Assembly (NCBI GenBank): GCA_023132135.1
Contig: JAGLYR010000105.1
Coordinates: 1-37,912 of the forward strand
Direction of reading: 5' to 3'
Origin: Candidatus Eiseniibacteriota bacterium
Lineage (GTDB): Bacteria > Arandabacterota > Arandabacteria > JAGLYR01
DNA length: 37,912 bases
Shown here: piece by piece, positions 25,352-32,304 of the stretch
Layout of the letters: every line of letters begins with the position of its first letter
How positions within the stretch are numbered: the first letter of the stretch is position 1
Notes under the pieces: generated by a model
Told to the model about the DNA's origin: nothing
What the model saw: the letters and a program-made list of their open reading frames with translations, nothing else
Database searches by the model: none
Position numbers and translations under genes: made by a program

Positions 25352-26838
25352 GGATCTGCTTTCTCTCTGCGGAAGTGGCGCCCTTCGCCAAGGTGGGGGG
25401 ACTGGCGGACGTGGCCGGTTCCCTGCCCAAGGCCATCCATGCACTGGGGAACGAGATCTTTCTGGTTCTCCCCAAGTACGGGATTGTGGATGACGCGGGT
25501 CAGGAGATCGAGAGAACCGATATCGGCCCTCTCGAAGTTCGCATGGGATCCCGCGACATTTCATTGGAGGTCTGGCGCGGGAGACTGCCGGGCTCGGATG
25601 TGGCGGTTTATTTCCTTGGAAACGACGCCCTGTTCGAAAAGGGCGTCTACGCCGACCCGGAAACGGGTCAGGGCTATGCGAGCAACACGGAACGATTCGT
25701 GGCCTTCTCCATCGGCAGTCTGGAACTTCTCCGGGCCCTCGGAAAACCGGTTGATGTGATTCATCTGAACGACAACCACGTGGGGCTCGTTCCCCTGTAT
25801 CTCAAACACCGGTACGCGGACGATCCCGTGCTCAAGGATGCAGCAACGTTGATCACAATCCACAATCTCGCGTATCAGGGCGCCTTCCCCGTGGAGGAGT
25901 ATCCCATCCTGGGCCTGCCCGATCAACTGGCATCTCCCGGATCCAGCATCGAGGCATGCGGGCAGGTCAACATGCTGAAGGCCGGGCTGATGGAGAGCAA
26001 CGTCATCAGCACAGTGAGCGAAACCTACTCGAGGGAAATCCAGACGGAGGAACACGGGGCGGGGCTGGACGAAGTGCTCCGCTGCCGTCGTGATGTGCTC
26101 TCTGGAATCCTCAACGGGGCGGACTACTCGGTGTGGGACCCGCAGGTCGATGATCTTCTTCCGCACAGGTACGGCCCGGATCGAATGGAGGACAAAGCCG
26201 AGAACAAGAAGGTTCTGCTGGAGACCGTCGGGCTTCCGGCGGATCGCGCCAGGGACGTTCCCCTGATCGGGATTATCTCCCGGCTGGTTGAGCAGAAGGG
26301 ATTCGACATCCTTGAGGAAGCCCTTCCCGAGATCCTCGGTATGGATCTCCAGATAGTGGTCCTGGGAACGGGCGAGGAGCGTTACCATCGTTCGCTGACG
26401 GAAGCCGCCGAAACCCACCCGGATCGGCTGGCCGTTCGGCTGGCTTTCGACAATGGACTGGCCCACCTCATCGAGGCCGGCAGCGATATGTTCCTGATGC
26501 CGTCGCGGTTTGAGCCCAGCGGGCTGAACCAGATCTACAGCCTGAGGTACGGCGCGGTACCTGTCGTTCGCGCCACAGGAGGGCTGGCGGACACTATCGT
26601 GGACTACGAGGAAGCGGGAGCCAACGGCTTTGTCTTCAAAGCATACGAGGCCGAGGCCTTGACGGAAGCCGTCCGCCGGGCGGTCGAGTGTTACCGCGAT
26701 ACGGCGGCCTGGTCTGCGCTGGTCCAGCGGGGAATGCGGCTGGACTTCTCATGGGGAGCGTCGGCCCGGAAGTACGTGGAGCTCTACCGGGAAGCGAAAA
26801 AGATTCTGGTAGGCAGAGCCCGACAGTCTTCGGCCTAG
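25336..26838 (+). CDS. glgA: Glycogen/starch synthase (GT5)
   Basis: Glycogen synthase of 500 residues (E. coli GlgA has 477). ATG 25336 overlaps the end of the galT-like gene by 16 nt. The ADP-glucose-binding motif is KVGGLAD (Lys19; KTGGL in many bacteria), in the opening LSAEVAPFAKVGGLADVAGS. HNLAYQG, LNGADYSVWDP and ISRLVEQKG are all present, as is the catalytic C-terminal SRFEPSGLNQIYSLRYGAVP. It transfers glucose from a nucleotide-glucose to a growing alpha-1,4-glucan in the cytoplasm. The TAG stop is part of a MITE-like terminal repeat, and a 42-nt piece of the 3' end is repeated at 29781. The gene itself looks intact. Confidence 0.94.
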   Translation: MSQALRICFLSAEVAPFAKVGGLADVAGSLPKAIHALGNEIFLVLPKYGIVDDAGQEIERTDIGPLEVRMGSRDISLEVWRGRLPGSDVAVYFLGNDALFEKGVYADPETGQGYASNTERFVAFSIGSLELLRALGKPVDVIHLNDNHVGLVPLYLKHRYADDPVLKDAATLITIHNLAYQGAFPVEEYPILGLPDQLASPGSSIEACGQVNMLKAGLMESNVISTVSETYSREIQTEEHGAGLDEVLRCRRDVLSGILNGADYSVWDPQVDDLLPHRYGPDRMEDKAENKKVLLETVGLPADRARDVPLIGIISRLVEQKGFDILEEALPEILGMDLQIVVLGTGEERYHRSLTEAAETHPDRLAVRLAFDNGLAHLIEAGSDMFLMPSRFEPSGLNQIYSLRYGAVPVVRATGGLADTIVDYEEAGANGFVFKAYEAEALTEAVRRAVECYRDTAAWSALVQRGMRLDFSWGASARKYVELYREAKKILVGRARQSSA

Positions 26839-27026
26839 CCTGGATTATGCACAAGTTCTGCGGTCTGGTGCTGCAACTACGTGATCTGCAAATGGTTGAT
26901 ACGCAAAACCCAGCTCGTGTCGATTGACATACTGTCTCGTGTACATCGGATCTTGGAGAGTCTCGTTTTCTGCATCAGAGTCCGAGACCTCAACGCTGCC
27001 GTTGTAGCCTGAATAATCCAGGCTAG
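26835..27026. mobile_element. MITE-like element of about 190 bp with CTAG-flanked inverted ends
   Basis: The left end CTAGCCTGGATTATGCAC (26835) and right end ATAATCCAGGCTAG (27013-27026) share a perfect 14-bp inverted match. If the true ends start at CCTGGATTAT, the flanking CTAG on each side reads as a 4-bp target duplication. The right end also forms a small palindrome with 7-nt arms at 27005-27011 and 27019-27025. No transposase is present, and the interior has only a 61-codon minus-strand frame I cannot recognise. The left end contains the glgA stop codon. A parent IS family is not identified. Confidence 0.6.
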
Positions 27027-27123
27027 TCAAGGTGGACCGTCGTATTGCCGATAGTAGGTAGTAGATGCTAGAGCTTGGACGCGAGTCAGTGATCGATTCT
27101 GGGATTCCACATTCGGGGAGCCA

Positions 27124-27861
27124 ATGCAGTCGCCGAAGCTCAGCGTAATCATACCTACGTTCAACGAGGAAGGGACCCTGGGGCAGCTGCTGGATCGCGT
27201 TCTAGCCTCTGAGGTTGACCTTGAGGTCATCATTGTTGATGATGGTTCTACGGACCGGACAGCGGGAGTGCTCGAAACATATGCTCAGGAACCCAGAATC
27301 CGCGCGATCGCACATCCAGAGAACCGGGGCAAAGGCGCCGCCATCCGAACGGGGATCTCTCACGTGCAAGGGGAGCTCGTCCTCATCCAGGACGCGGATC
27401 TCGAGTATGACCCCAGCGACTATGCAGCCTTGATAGCACCCTTTGAGAATGCCGATGTCTCGGTAGTCTACGGCTCGAGGCGCATGCTGAAGTCGAACCC
27501 GAAAGGGTCTCTGCAGTTTCTTCTTGGAGGAACGACGCTCACATGGATCACGAACATATTGTACGGGACACACATCACAGACGAGCCAACCTGTTACAAG
27601 GTGTTCCGCGCCGATCTACTGAAGAGTCTTCCCCTCAGATGCAAGAGGTTCGAGTTCTGCCCCGAAGTAACAGCGCTGGTGGCGAGGCGAGGGTTCCGCA
27701 TTCACGAGGTACCCATCCACTATTTGCCTCGCAAGCGGGGAGAGGGGAAGAAAATCGGGCTGGGGGACTGGTTTGAAGCGGTACGGACCCTTATCGAGTG
27801 CCGTTTCAAGAGCCGATCTGCCTGTTCACACGCATGTGTGCAACGAGGGGAATGTCGATAG
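27124..27861 (+). CDS. GT2 glycosyltransferase, DPM1-like polyprenyl-phosphate sugar synthase
   Basis: GT-A glycosyltransferase of 245 residues, ATG 27124 with GGGGAG upstream. SVIIPTFNEEGTLGQLLDRV opens the fold, VIIVDDGSTDRT lies at 35-46, the metal-binding Asp90-Ala-Asp92 is in LIQDADLEYDP, and YKVFRADLLKSL plus VPIHYLPRKRGEGKKIG are typical of the dolichol/undecaprenyl-phosphate mannose (or glucose) synthase group. There is no C-terminal membrane domain. Such enzymes make polyprenyl-phosphate sugars, the donors used by GT39 enzymes, two of which lie nearby (27940 and 30480). A second, broken copy starts at 29956. The ends of the two reading frames differ (RSACSHACVQRGECR here). Confidence 0.9.
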   Translation: MQSPKLSVIIPTFNEEGTLGQLLDRVLASEVDLEVIIVDDGSTDRTAGVLETYAQEPRIRAIAHPENRGKGAAIRTGISHVQGELVLIQDADLEYDPSDYAALIAPFENADVSVVYGSRRMLKSNPKGSLQFLLGGTTLTWITNILYGTHITDEPTCYKVFRADLLKSLPLRCKRFEFCPEVTALVARRGFRIHEVPIHYLPRKRGEGKKIGLGDWFEAVRTLIECRFKSRSACSHACVQRGECR

Positions 27862-27939
27862 CCGGCCCACACTTGCTGATGGTGCGAAGAGGGGCGACGC
27901 GGGAACGGCGCAGTCGAGTCTACAGAAGAACCGAGCAGA

Positions 27940-29295
27940 TCAATCCGTTGATCCGGCCCTCCGCCTTCTCCTCTTGCGAACCTCGAAGATTTCGAAGAAT
28001 CCTCTTGCAGAAACGGCCAAATAGAGGGGAATTGTCGGCACCTTGTACCTCGCGTGGCCAATTACCCCCGAGACACCTGCAAAATAGAGGGTGGCCAGAA
28101 TCAGGAAGACAACATACAGTCTCTTCTCTCTGGAATGAAAGACGACTACACACCCCACGATAACAAAGGCGTACTCGATCAGTTGCTTTGTTGCGAGAAG
28201 CGGGCCCAGAAAGTACTCCTCGCGGGCGCTGCGCAGTAATCGCGCCGTTCTTGCCCATGTCGTTTCCGCGAGTGGAACGTCCTCGCTCCAGCCCTCCCAT
28301 CCGGGACGGAACGTCTTCAAAACTCCACCCTTTGCAGTCCCCAGGAACACATTCATGGTGCCCTTCATGTGGCAGTAGATGTAGTCGGCCACATGTGTGC
28401 GGATATACTCGAAGGCGATCCTGTTCAAAATGGGTCCCTGGTCGAAGGGATTGGTGATCCCTTCGACAGAAGTCCCAACCAATTCCTCCAGCGCCTCCTC
28501 CCGGCTCGTGCCTTCCGTATGCGCTTTCGTCATCGCAACGCTCCAGTAGCACATGTTGGTGCTCTGAATGCTCGACAAAGCGTAATGCCCGTACAGCCGG
28601 TAGTTGCGAAATTGCCATGGGGATATCGTGACCGCGAAGGCGGCGAGCAACACGACAGCGCCTATGACTGCACGCCTTGGTCGGCCGCCTCGTCCCTGCC
28701 ATACAGCTACGGCTCCCATAAGCACGGGAAGGAGCAGGGTCGCTGGTTTGACGAGCGTCGCCACCCCAATCAGCAGACCCGCCAGCGCGAACGTCCATGG
28801 CCTTAGCACCTTGAGTGCTTTGACGAAAATGAGGACCCCTATCACTAGGATGAGCGTAAACAGAATCTCCGTCCTTAGCCGCGTGCAGAAGTAAGGGGGC
28901 AGCAGAGAGATAGCGTATAGAAAACCTGCGACCTGCCCGGTGCCTCTCGATTCAAACACCTCCATGCCCAGGAGGTAGGTCAGAAACACTACAACAACGT
29001 CGAGCAGAACCTGCAAGAGCAAGACAGCCGCCAGCTTGCCCGCAAAAAGGGAGTACATCATTGCGACGAAGAGTGGATATACCGGTGTCCTGAAGGTCTC
29101 GGAGGAAGGGTACCCACCACAGCTGAGAATCTCGAGAGCAATCTGGTGGTATCCCTTGGCATCCGTAATGAGGAGATTTTCCTTCAATCCCTCCTCGTCC
29201 CACGGCTGCAACGCAAGGAAGAAGGCCACGCGTATGACCAGCGCAAGCAGGCATATGAGAAGGATGACCTTGTGTCTAACCACGAACCGCCTCAT
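27940..29295 (-). CDS. GT39/ArnT-like membrane glycosyltransferase, minus strand
   Basis: Polytopic GT-C protein of 451 residues on the minus strand, ATG at 29295 preceded by GGGAG. A first transmembrane helix is followed by the acidic loop LLITDAKGYHQIA (Asp45) and FRTPVYPLFVAMMY, then about ten hydrophobic segments and a short basic tail (RKRRRRRAGS). It should use a polyprenyl-phosphate sugar in the periplasm. It converges on the GT2 gene, with 78 nt between the two stops, and is the only membrane-glycosyltransferase gene on this strand in the window. It resembles the + strand gene at 30480 in architecture (TEILFxL, ATLxxPxTxLLPxL) but is clearly divergent. Confidence 0.85.
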   Translation of the reverse strand: MRRFVVRHKVILLICLLALVIRVAFFLALQPWDEEGLKENLLITDAKGYHQIALEILSCGGYPSSETFRTPVYPLFVAMMYSLFAGKLAAVLLLQVLLDVVVVFLTYLLGMEVFESRGTGQVAGFLYAISLLPPYFCTRLRTEILFTLILVIGVLIFVKALKVLRPWTFALAGLLIGVATLVKPATLLLPVLMGAVAVWQGRGGRPRRAVIGAVVLLAAFAVTISPWQFRNYRLYGHYALSSIQSTNMCYWSVAMTKAHTEGTSREEALEELVGTSVEGITNPFDQGPILNRIAFEYIRTHVADYIYCHMKGTMNVFLGTAKGGVLKTFRPGWEGWSEDVPLAETTWARTARLLRSAREEYFLGPLLATKQLIEYAFVIVGCVVVFHSREKRLYVVFLILATLYFAGVSGVIGHARYKVPTIPLYLAVSARGFFEIFEVRKRRRRRAGSTD

Positions 29296-29383
29296 GTGTC
29301 GTCTCCCGGTGCGATCAGCGCCACCTCACTATGAAATCCCTGTTCATTTGGCCGGACCAGTTTATCGCCGATTTCGGGTTGAA

Positions 29384-29740
29384 TCAACCGTACTCTTTGT
29401 TGCCTTTTCGGCCTCGCCGGGTTTTCTTTGACTGACCTCCGCCAGCGGTCCCGAGCGTCAGCTCTCCAATGTTGGCCGCCTCAAGTCCTTCCGGCAGAGA
29501 CAGGGCCCCACCCAATACGGTACCAAGGGTGGGAGCGGACAGTCTGCTTTCTTGGTACCAGAACCATGAGCCAAATTCCAATGAAATATCCCTGTCCAAG
29601 AACTGCTCGCCAGCGGCAAGAAGGTCGGCGGGGGATAGGGTCCGGCCGATATTCAGCTCTTGAATATCACTACTGTTGAAATCGGCATCGGCAGGCAGTG
29701 AGCTTAATTCATATTTGGCTGCAACGGTCTTGACAGAAGG
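29384..29740 (-). pseudogene. Orphan coding fragment, product not recognised
   Basis: An open minus-strand frame of about 118 codons without a convincing start. Its upstream end runs into a stop formed by the repeat end at 29741-29743. The translation looks protein-like (IQELNIGRTLSPADLLAAGE, then DRDISLEFGSWFWYQESRL, and a basic C-terminus SKKTRRGRKGNKEYG), not like frame noise. I do not recognise the family. The likeliest reading is the 3' remnant of a gene cut by insertion or rearrangement at the repeat; a chance frame remains possible. Confidence 0.3.
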
Positions 29741-29757
29741 CTAGCCTGGATTATTCA
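29741..29757 (+). repeat. Solo copy of the CTAG-CCTGGATTAT terminal repeat
   Basis: CTAGCCTGGATTATTCA matches the ends of the MITE-like element at 26835-27026, most closely the reverse complement of its right end. No partner end is visible nearby. It marks the junction between the orphan fragment and the duplicated glgA tail. Confidence 0.6.
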
Positions 29758-29780
29758 TGAATCCTTACTGCGAGGATCTG

Positions 29781-29822
29781 GGGATGTGTCTGGTCTTCTC
29801 ATGGGGAGCGTCGGCCCGGAAG
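29781..29822 (+). repeat. Duplicated 3'-end fragment of glgA
   Basis: About 42 nt match glgA positions 26731-26772 with roughly 4 differences (for example CTTCTCATGGGGAGCG and TCGGCCCGGAAG). In both places this piece lies upstream of a GT2 copy, so it is the left part of a duplicated segment whose middle has been lost. Confidence 0.75.
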
Positions 29823-29867
29823 GCCGCCTTTTCTTCTGGACTGTACGGCGGGACATGTCTCCTCGTG

Positions 29868-30413
29868 AAGGCGGACCGTCGTATCGCCGATAGTAGATAG
29901 TGGAGTTTGCACGCGACTCAGTGGTCGATTCTGGGATTCCACATTCGGGGAGCCAATGCAGTCGCCGAAGCTCAGCGTAATCATACCTACGTTCAACGAG
30001 GAAGGGACCCTCGGGCAGCTGCTGGATCGCATTCTAGCCTCTGAGGTTGACCTTGAGGTCATCATTGTTGATGATGGTTCTACGGACCGGACATCGGGAG
30101 TGCTCGACACTCACGTGGATCACGAACATATTACAAGGTGTTCCGTGCCGATCTGCTGAAGAGTCTTCCCCTGAGGTGCAAGAGGTTCGAGTTCTGCCCC
30201 GAAGTAACAGCGCTGGTGGCGAGGCGAGGGTTCCGCATTCACGAGGTACCCATCCACTATTTGCCTCGCAAGCGGGGAGAGGGGAAGAAAATAGGGCTGG
30301 GGGATTGGTTTGAAGCGGTACGGACCCTTATCGAGTGCCGTTTCAAGAGTATTTCGGCTGAGTCGCATGCTTGCGCGCGTCGCGGCCAATGCAACCGGCC
30401 GAGTGGTAGCTGA
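29868..30413 (+). pseudogene. Truncated, frameshifted duplicate of the GT2 gene with its 5' flank
   Basis: This matches 27029-27861 closely. The flank (GGACCGTCGTAT, GCCGATAGTAG, CTGGGATTCCACATTCGGGG) and ATG 29956 are shared. The coding part then lacks two blocks present in the intact copy: about 260 nt (27276-27535) and 35 nt (27559-27593). The loss of 295 nt removes the catalytic DAD region and shifts the frame, so the first frame stops at 30159 and the C-terminal half continues in another frame from 30138 to 30413. The tail differs from the intact copy by substitutions (ISAESHACARRGQC). It cannot make a working enzyme. Confidence 0.9.
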
Positions 30414-30479
30414 TAGGGATTCTCGTCGATTGTCTGCCAAAGCTCTGTGACTGGGTGAGCAATCTCCGGGAGGTTTGGA

Positions 30480-31820
30480 ATGCCGCTTAGGGGACTGGAG
30501 TCATTCGCAGAGCAGCATCGCAGGTTTCTGGTCTGCGCCTTGCTGGTGTTGACTGCCGCCTTCGGCCTGCGGTGGGCGCTGCGGGCTTCTGATTGTGCTA
30601 TCGGATGGGATGCCAGTGACTACGATGACATCGCGGAGAATCTGCTGGCTGGGAACGGGTTCGTGTACGACGGCGTCGCGAATCTGCGCGGGGAAGATGT
30701 TGCCTTCCGCTTGCGGGGCCACCGCCCACCGATCTACCCTCTGTTCCTTGCCGCCGTATACAAGCTCACAGATCACAGCGTCCGCGCGGTCTACACCGTG
30801 CAAGCACTCATTCACTGCATCACGGCCTACGCTGTCTATCTGCTGGCCTTGATGTTGTTTCGCAAACAGGCGCCCGCCTTTCTCAGCTTGTCGCTGTTCT
30901 CTATTCACTTCCCGCTGCAGATCTTTGTAACTCTCGTAGGTACAGAGATTCTGTTCGCGCTCTTCCTCGTCCTTCATGTGCTATTTTTGGCCAGATGGAT
31001 CAAGAAACCGGAATACCGAGCTGTTGCTATGTCCGGGTTGTTCTTGGGCTTGGCAACGCTGACGCGACCGACGACCTTCCTGCTGCCTCTCTTCATCCTT
31101 CCCCTGTTCGTGACGGTCCGTTCCTCAGGGCTCAGAAGAAGCCTGGCAGCGTATGTTGTCCTCTTGGTCGCCAGCACTGCGGTTATCTCCCCGTGGATGG
31201 TCCGACAGTATAGCACATTTGGGAAATTCGTGCCGGTTACGACGGGTGGCGGAATTACTCTATGGGAGGGTGCCGGTCCTGCAGCCGGACAGACGGCCAA
31301 GAGCTGGGTTGAGCCCGGCGTTCCGGACCAAACAGTGGAAGCGTTTCTGCACATGTTCCGAGTGTCCGGCGATGCCTACTCGGCCGAATCTGAGATGGAC
31401 AGTTTCGCACGCAAGGAGGCGTTGCGCATCGTCCGTGGAGATCCCGCGAACTACGTCCGGCTAGCCCTTGTGAAAGCCCCGAAGTTCTGGCTGGGGGTAG
31501 ACCTCGAGTCGGCCTCACCGTTTCGCGCGGCGCGCAGGGACATACTGGGGCTTGTTATGAACAGTGTGCTCCTGGTCTCCGCAGTGTTGGGGGCTGTTGT
31601 CCTCTGGAAGAGGAAGGCAGTGGCCTTCCTTGCCCCGGCCTGTGCACTCCTGTATATGGGTTTTCTGCACATCTTCCCTTACTGCCTACACCGTTACGGG
31701 CTGCCCCTGTATCCATTGGTGATTGTGTTCTCAGCCGCTGGCATCGTTTGGGCAATCCAGCGAGTAGGGGGTGGGGGGTCGGACGGGGGCATCGTCGCCA
31801 CCGGGCAAGACGTCATGTGA
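30480..31820 (+). CDS. GT39/ArnT-like membrane glycosyltransferase, plus strand
   Basis: Polytopic GT-C protein of 446 residues, ATG 30480 with GGGAGG 6 nt upstream. A transmembrane helix at about 16-35 is followed by WDASDYDDIAENL with Asp47 in the catalytic loop, RPPIYPLFLAAVY near 85, and TEILFALFLVLHVLFLARW. Ten or so hydrophobic segments make up the rest. It probably transfers a sugar from a polyprenyl-phosphate carrier in the periplasm. It lies 66 nt after the GT2 pseudogene, so its former partner is broken and the intact GT2 copy 3 kb upstream may serve it instead. The tRNA-Gly promoter begins shortly after its stop. Confidence 0.85.
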   Translation: MPLRGLESFAEQHRRFLVCALLVLTAAFGLRWALRASDCAIGWDASDYDDIAENLLAGNGFVYDGVANLRGEDVAFRLRGHRPPIYPLFLAAVYKLTDHSVRAVYTVQALIHCITAYAVYLLALMLFRKQAPAFLSLSLFSIHFPLQIFVTLVGTEILFALFLVLHVLFLARWIKKPEYRAVAMSGLFLGLATLTRPTTFLLPLFILPLFVTVRSSGLRRSLAAYVVLLVASTAVISPWMVRQYSTFGKFVPVTTGGGITLWEGAGPAAGQTAKSWVEPGVPDQTVEAFLHMFRVSGDAYSAESEMDSFARKEALRIVRGDPANYVRLALVKAPKFWLGVDLESASPFRAARRDILGLVMNSVLLVSAVLGAVVLWKRKAVAFLAPACALLYMGFLHIFPYCLHRYGLPLYPLVIVFSAAGIVWAIQRVGGGGSDGGIVATGQDVM

Positions 31821-31853
31821 ACGATCCCGACCAGCCTTCAGGCTATTCCAAGC

Positions 31854-31883
31854 TTGACAGCGTTGACTATGTCGTAGTTAGAT
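31854..31883 (+). promoter_or_regulatory. Sigma-70-type promoter of tRNA-Gly
   Basis: TTGACA (31854-31859) and TTAGAT (31878-31883) are separated by 18 nt. Transcription would start near 31890, about 14 nt before the mature tRNA-Gly 5' end. It could also serve tRNA-Cys. Confidence 0.6.
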
Positions 31884-31903
31884 GGAGTAGCAGTGGCTGC
31901 CGG

Positions 31904-31978
31904 GCGGGAATAGCTCAGTGGTAGAGCGCCACCTTGCCAAGGTGGATGTCGCGGGTTCAAGTCCCGTTTCCCGCTCCA
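31904..31978 (+). tRNA. tRNA-Gly(GCC)
   Basis: A complete cloverleaf. The acceptor arms GCGGGAA and TTCCCGC pair, the D-arm is GCTCAGTGGTAGAGC, and the anticodon stem CCACC/GGTGG encloses loop TTGCCAA with anticodon GCC at 31936-31938. The T-arm contains GGTTCAAGTCC. CCA is encoded at the 3' end (31976-31978). Confidence 0.97.
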
Positions 31979-32074
31979 AAATTCCCACGCGTCGGGGATA
32001 GTACTTCGGACGTTTGGTCGTTCCCCCGCGGATTGTGTTTTTGTTTTTCTCACCACAGTTGTTGCGACACGCGA

Positions 32075-32150
32075 GGCGGCATAGCCAAGAGGCTAAGGCG
32101 GCGGTCTGCAAAACCGCTATTCTCCGGTTCGAGTCCGGATGCCGCCTCCA
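32075..32150 (+). tRNA. tRNA-Cys(GCA)
   Basis: Acceptor arms GGCGGCA and TGCCGCC pair, the anticodon stem GCGGT/ACCGC encloses CTGCAAA with anticodon GCA at 32108-32110, and the T-arm contains GGTTCGAGTCC. CCA is encoded. It lies 96 nt after tRNA-Gly and may share its promoter; I see no clear separate one. Confidence 0.97.
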
Positions 32151-32206
32151 AGCTTGTTCCTGCGGAGGGTGGTGCCGTCCGCGAGCGTGCAGCGAATTGC
32201 AGATAA

Positions 32207-32232
32207 GAGGGGGTCCATCGTGGGACCCCCTC
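32207..32232 (+). terminator. Strong hairpin downstream of tRNA-Cys
   Basis: GAGGGGGTCC (32207-32216) pairs perfectly with GGACCCCCTC (32223-32232) around a 6-nt loop. No clear T-run follows, so it is an imperfect intrinsic terminator. It sits between the tRNA pair and the end of the convergent lipoprotein gene, where a bidirectional stop would make sense. Confidence 0.55.
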
Positions 32233-32304
32233 GAATGTATCTGTTCCTCGTGCGGTGCCGAAGAAGATGGAGTTTGAGAACGCGCTGAACGGCTTTCCGT
32301 TGTC

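Larger units (their letters stand above)
29296..29955. other. 660-nt gap between the minus-strand GT39 gene and the GT2 pseudogene
   Basis: This gap holds no intact gene that I can support. From left to right it contains an orphan minus-strand coding fragment (29384-29740), a single CTAGCCTGGATTATTCA repeat end (29741), a glgA 3'-end fragment (29781-29822) and the duplicated 5' flank of the GT2 gene (29868-29955). It must also contain the promoter for the minus-strand GT39 gene, which I could not place. Confidence 0.6.

Noticed and set aside
26845-27030. 61-codon minus-strand frame inside the MITE-like element
   Set aside because: No recognisable transposase motif, and it overlaps the terminal repeats; insufficient to call a gene.
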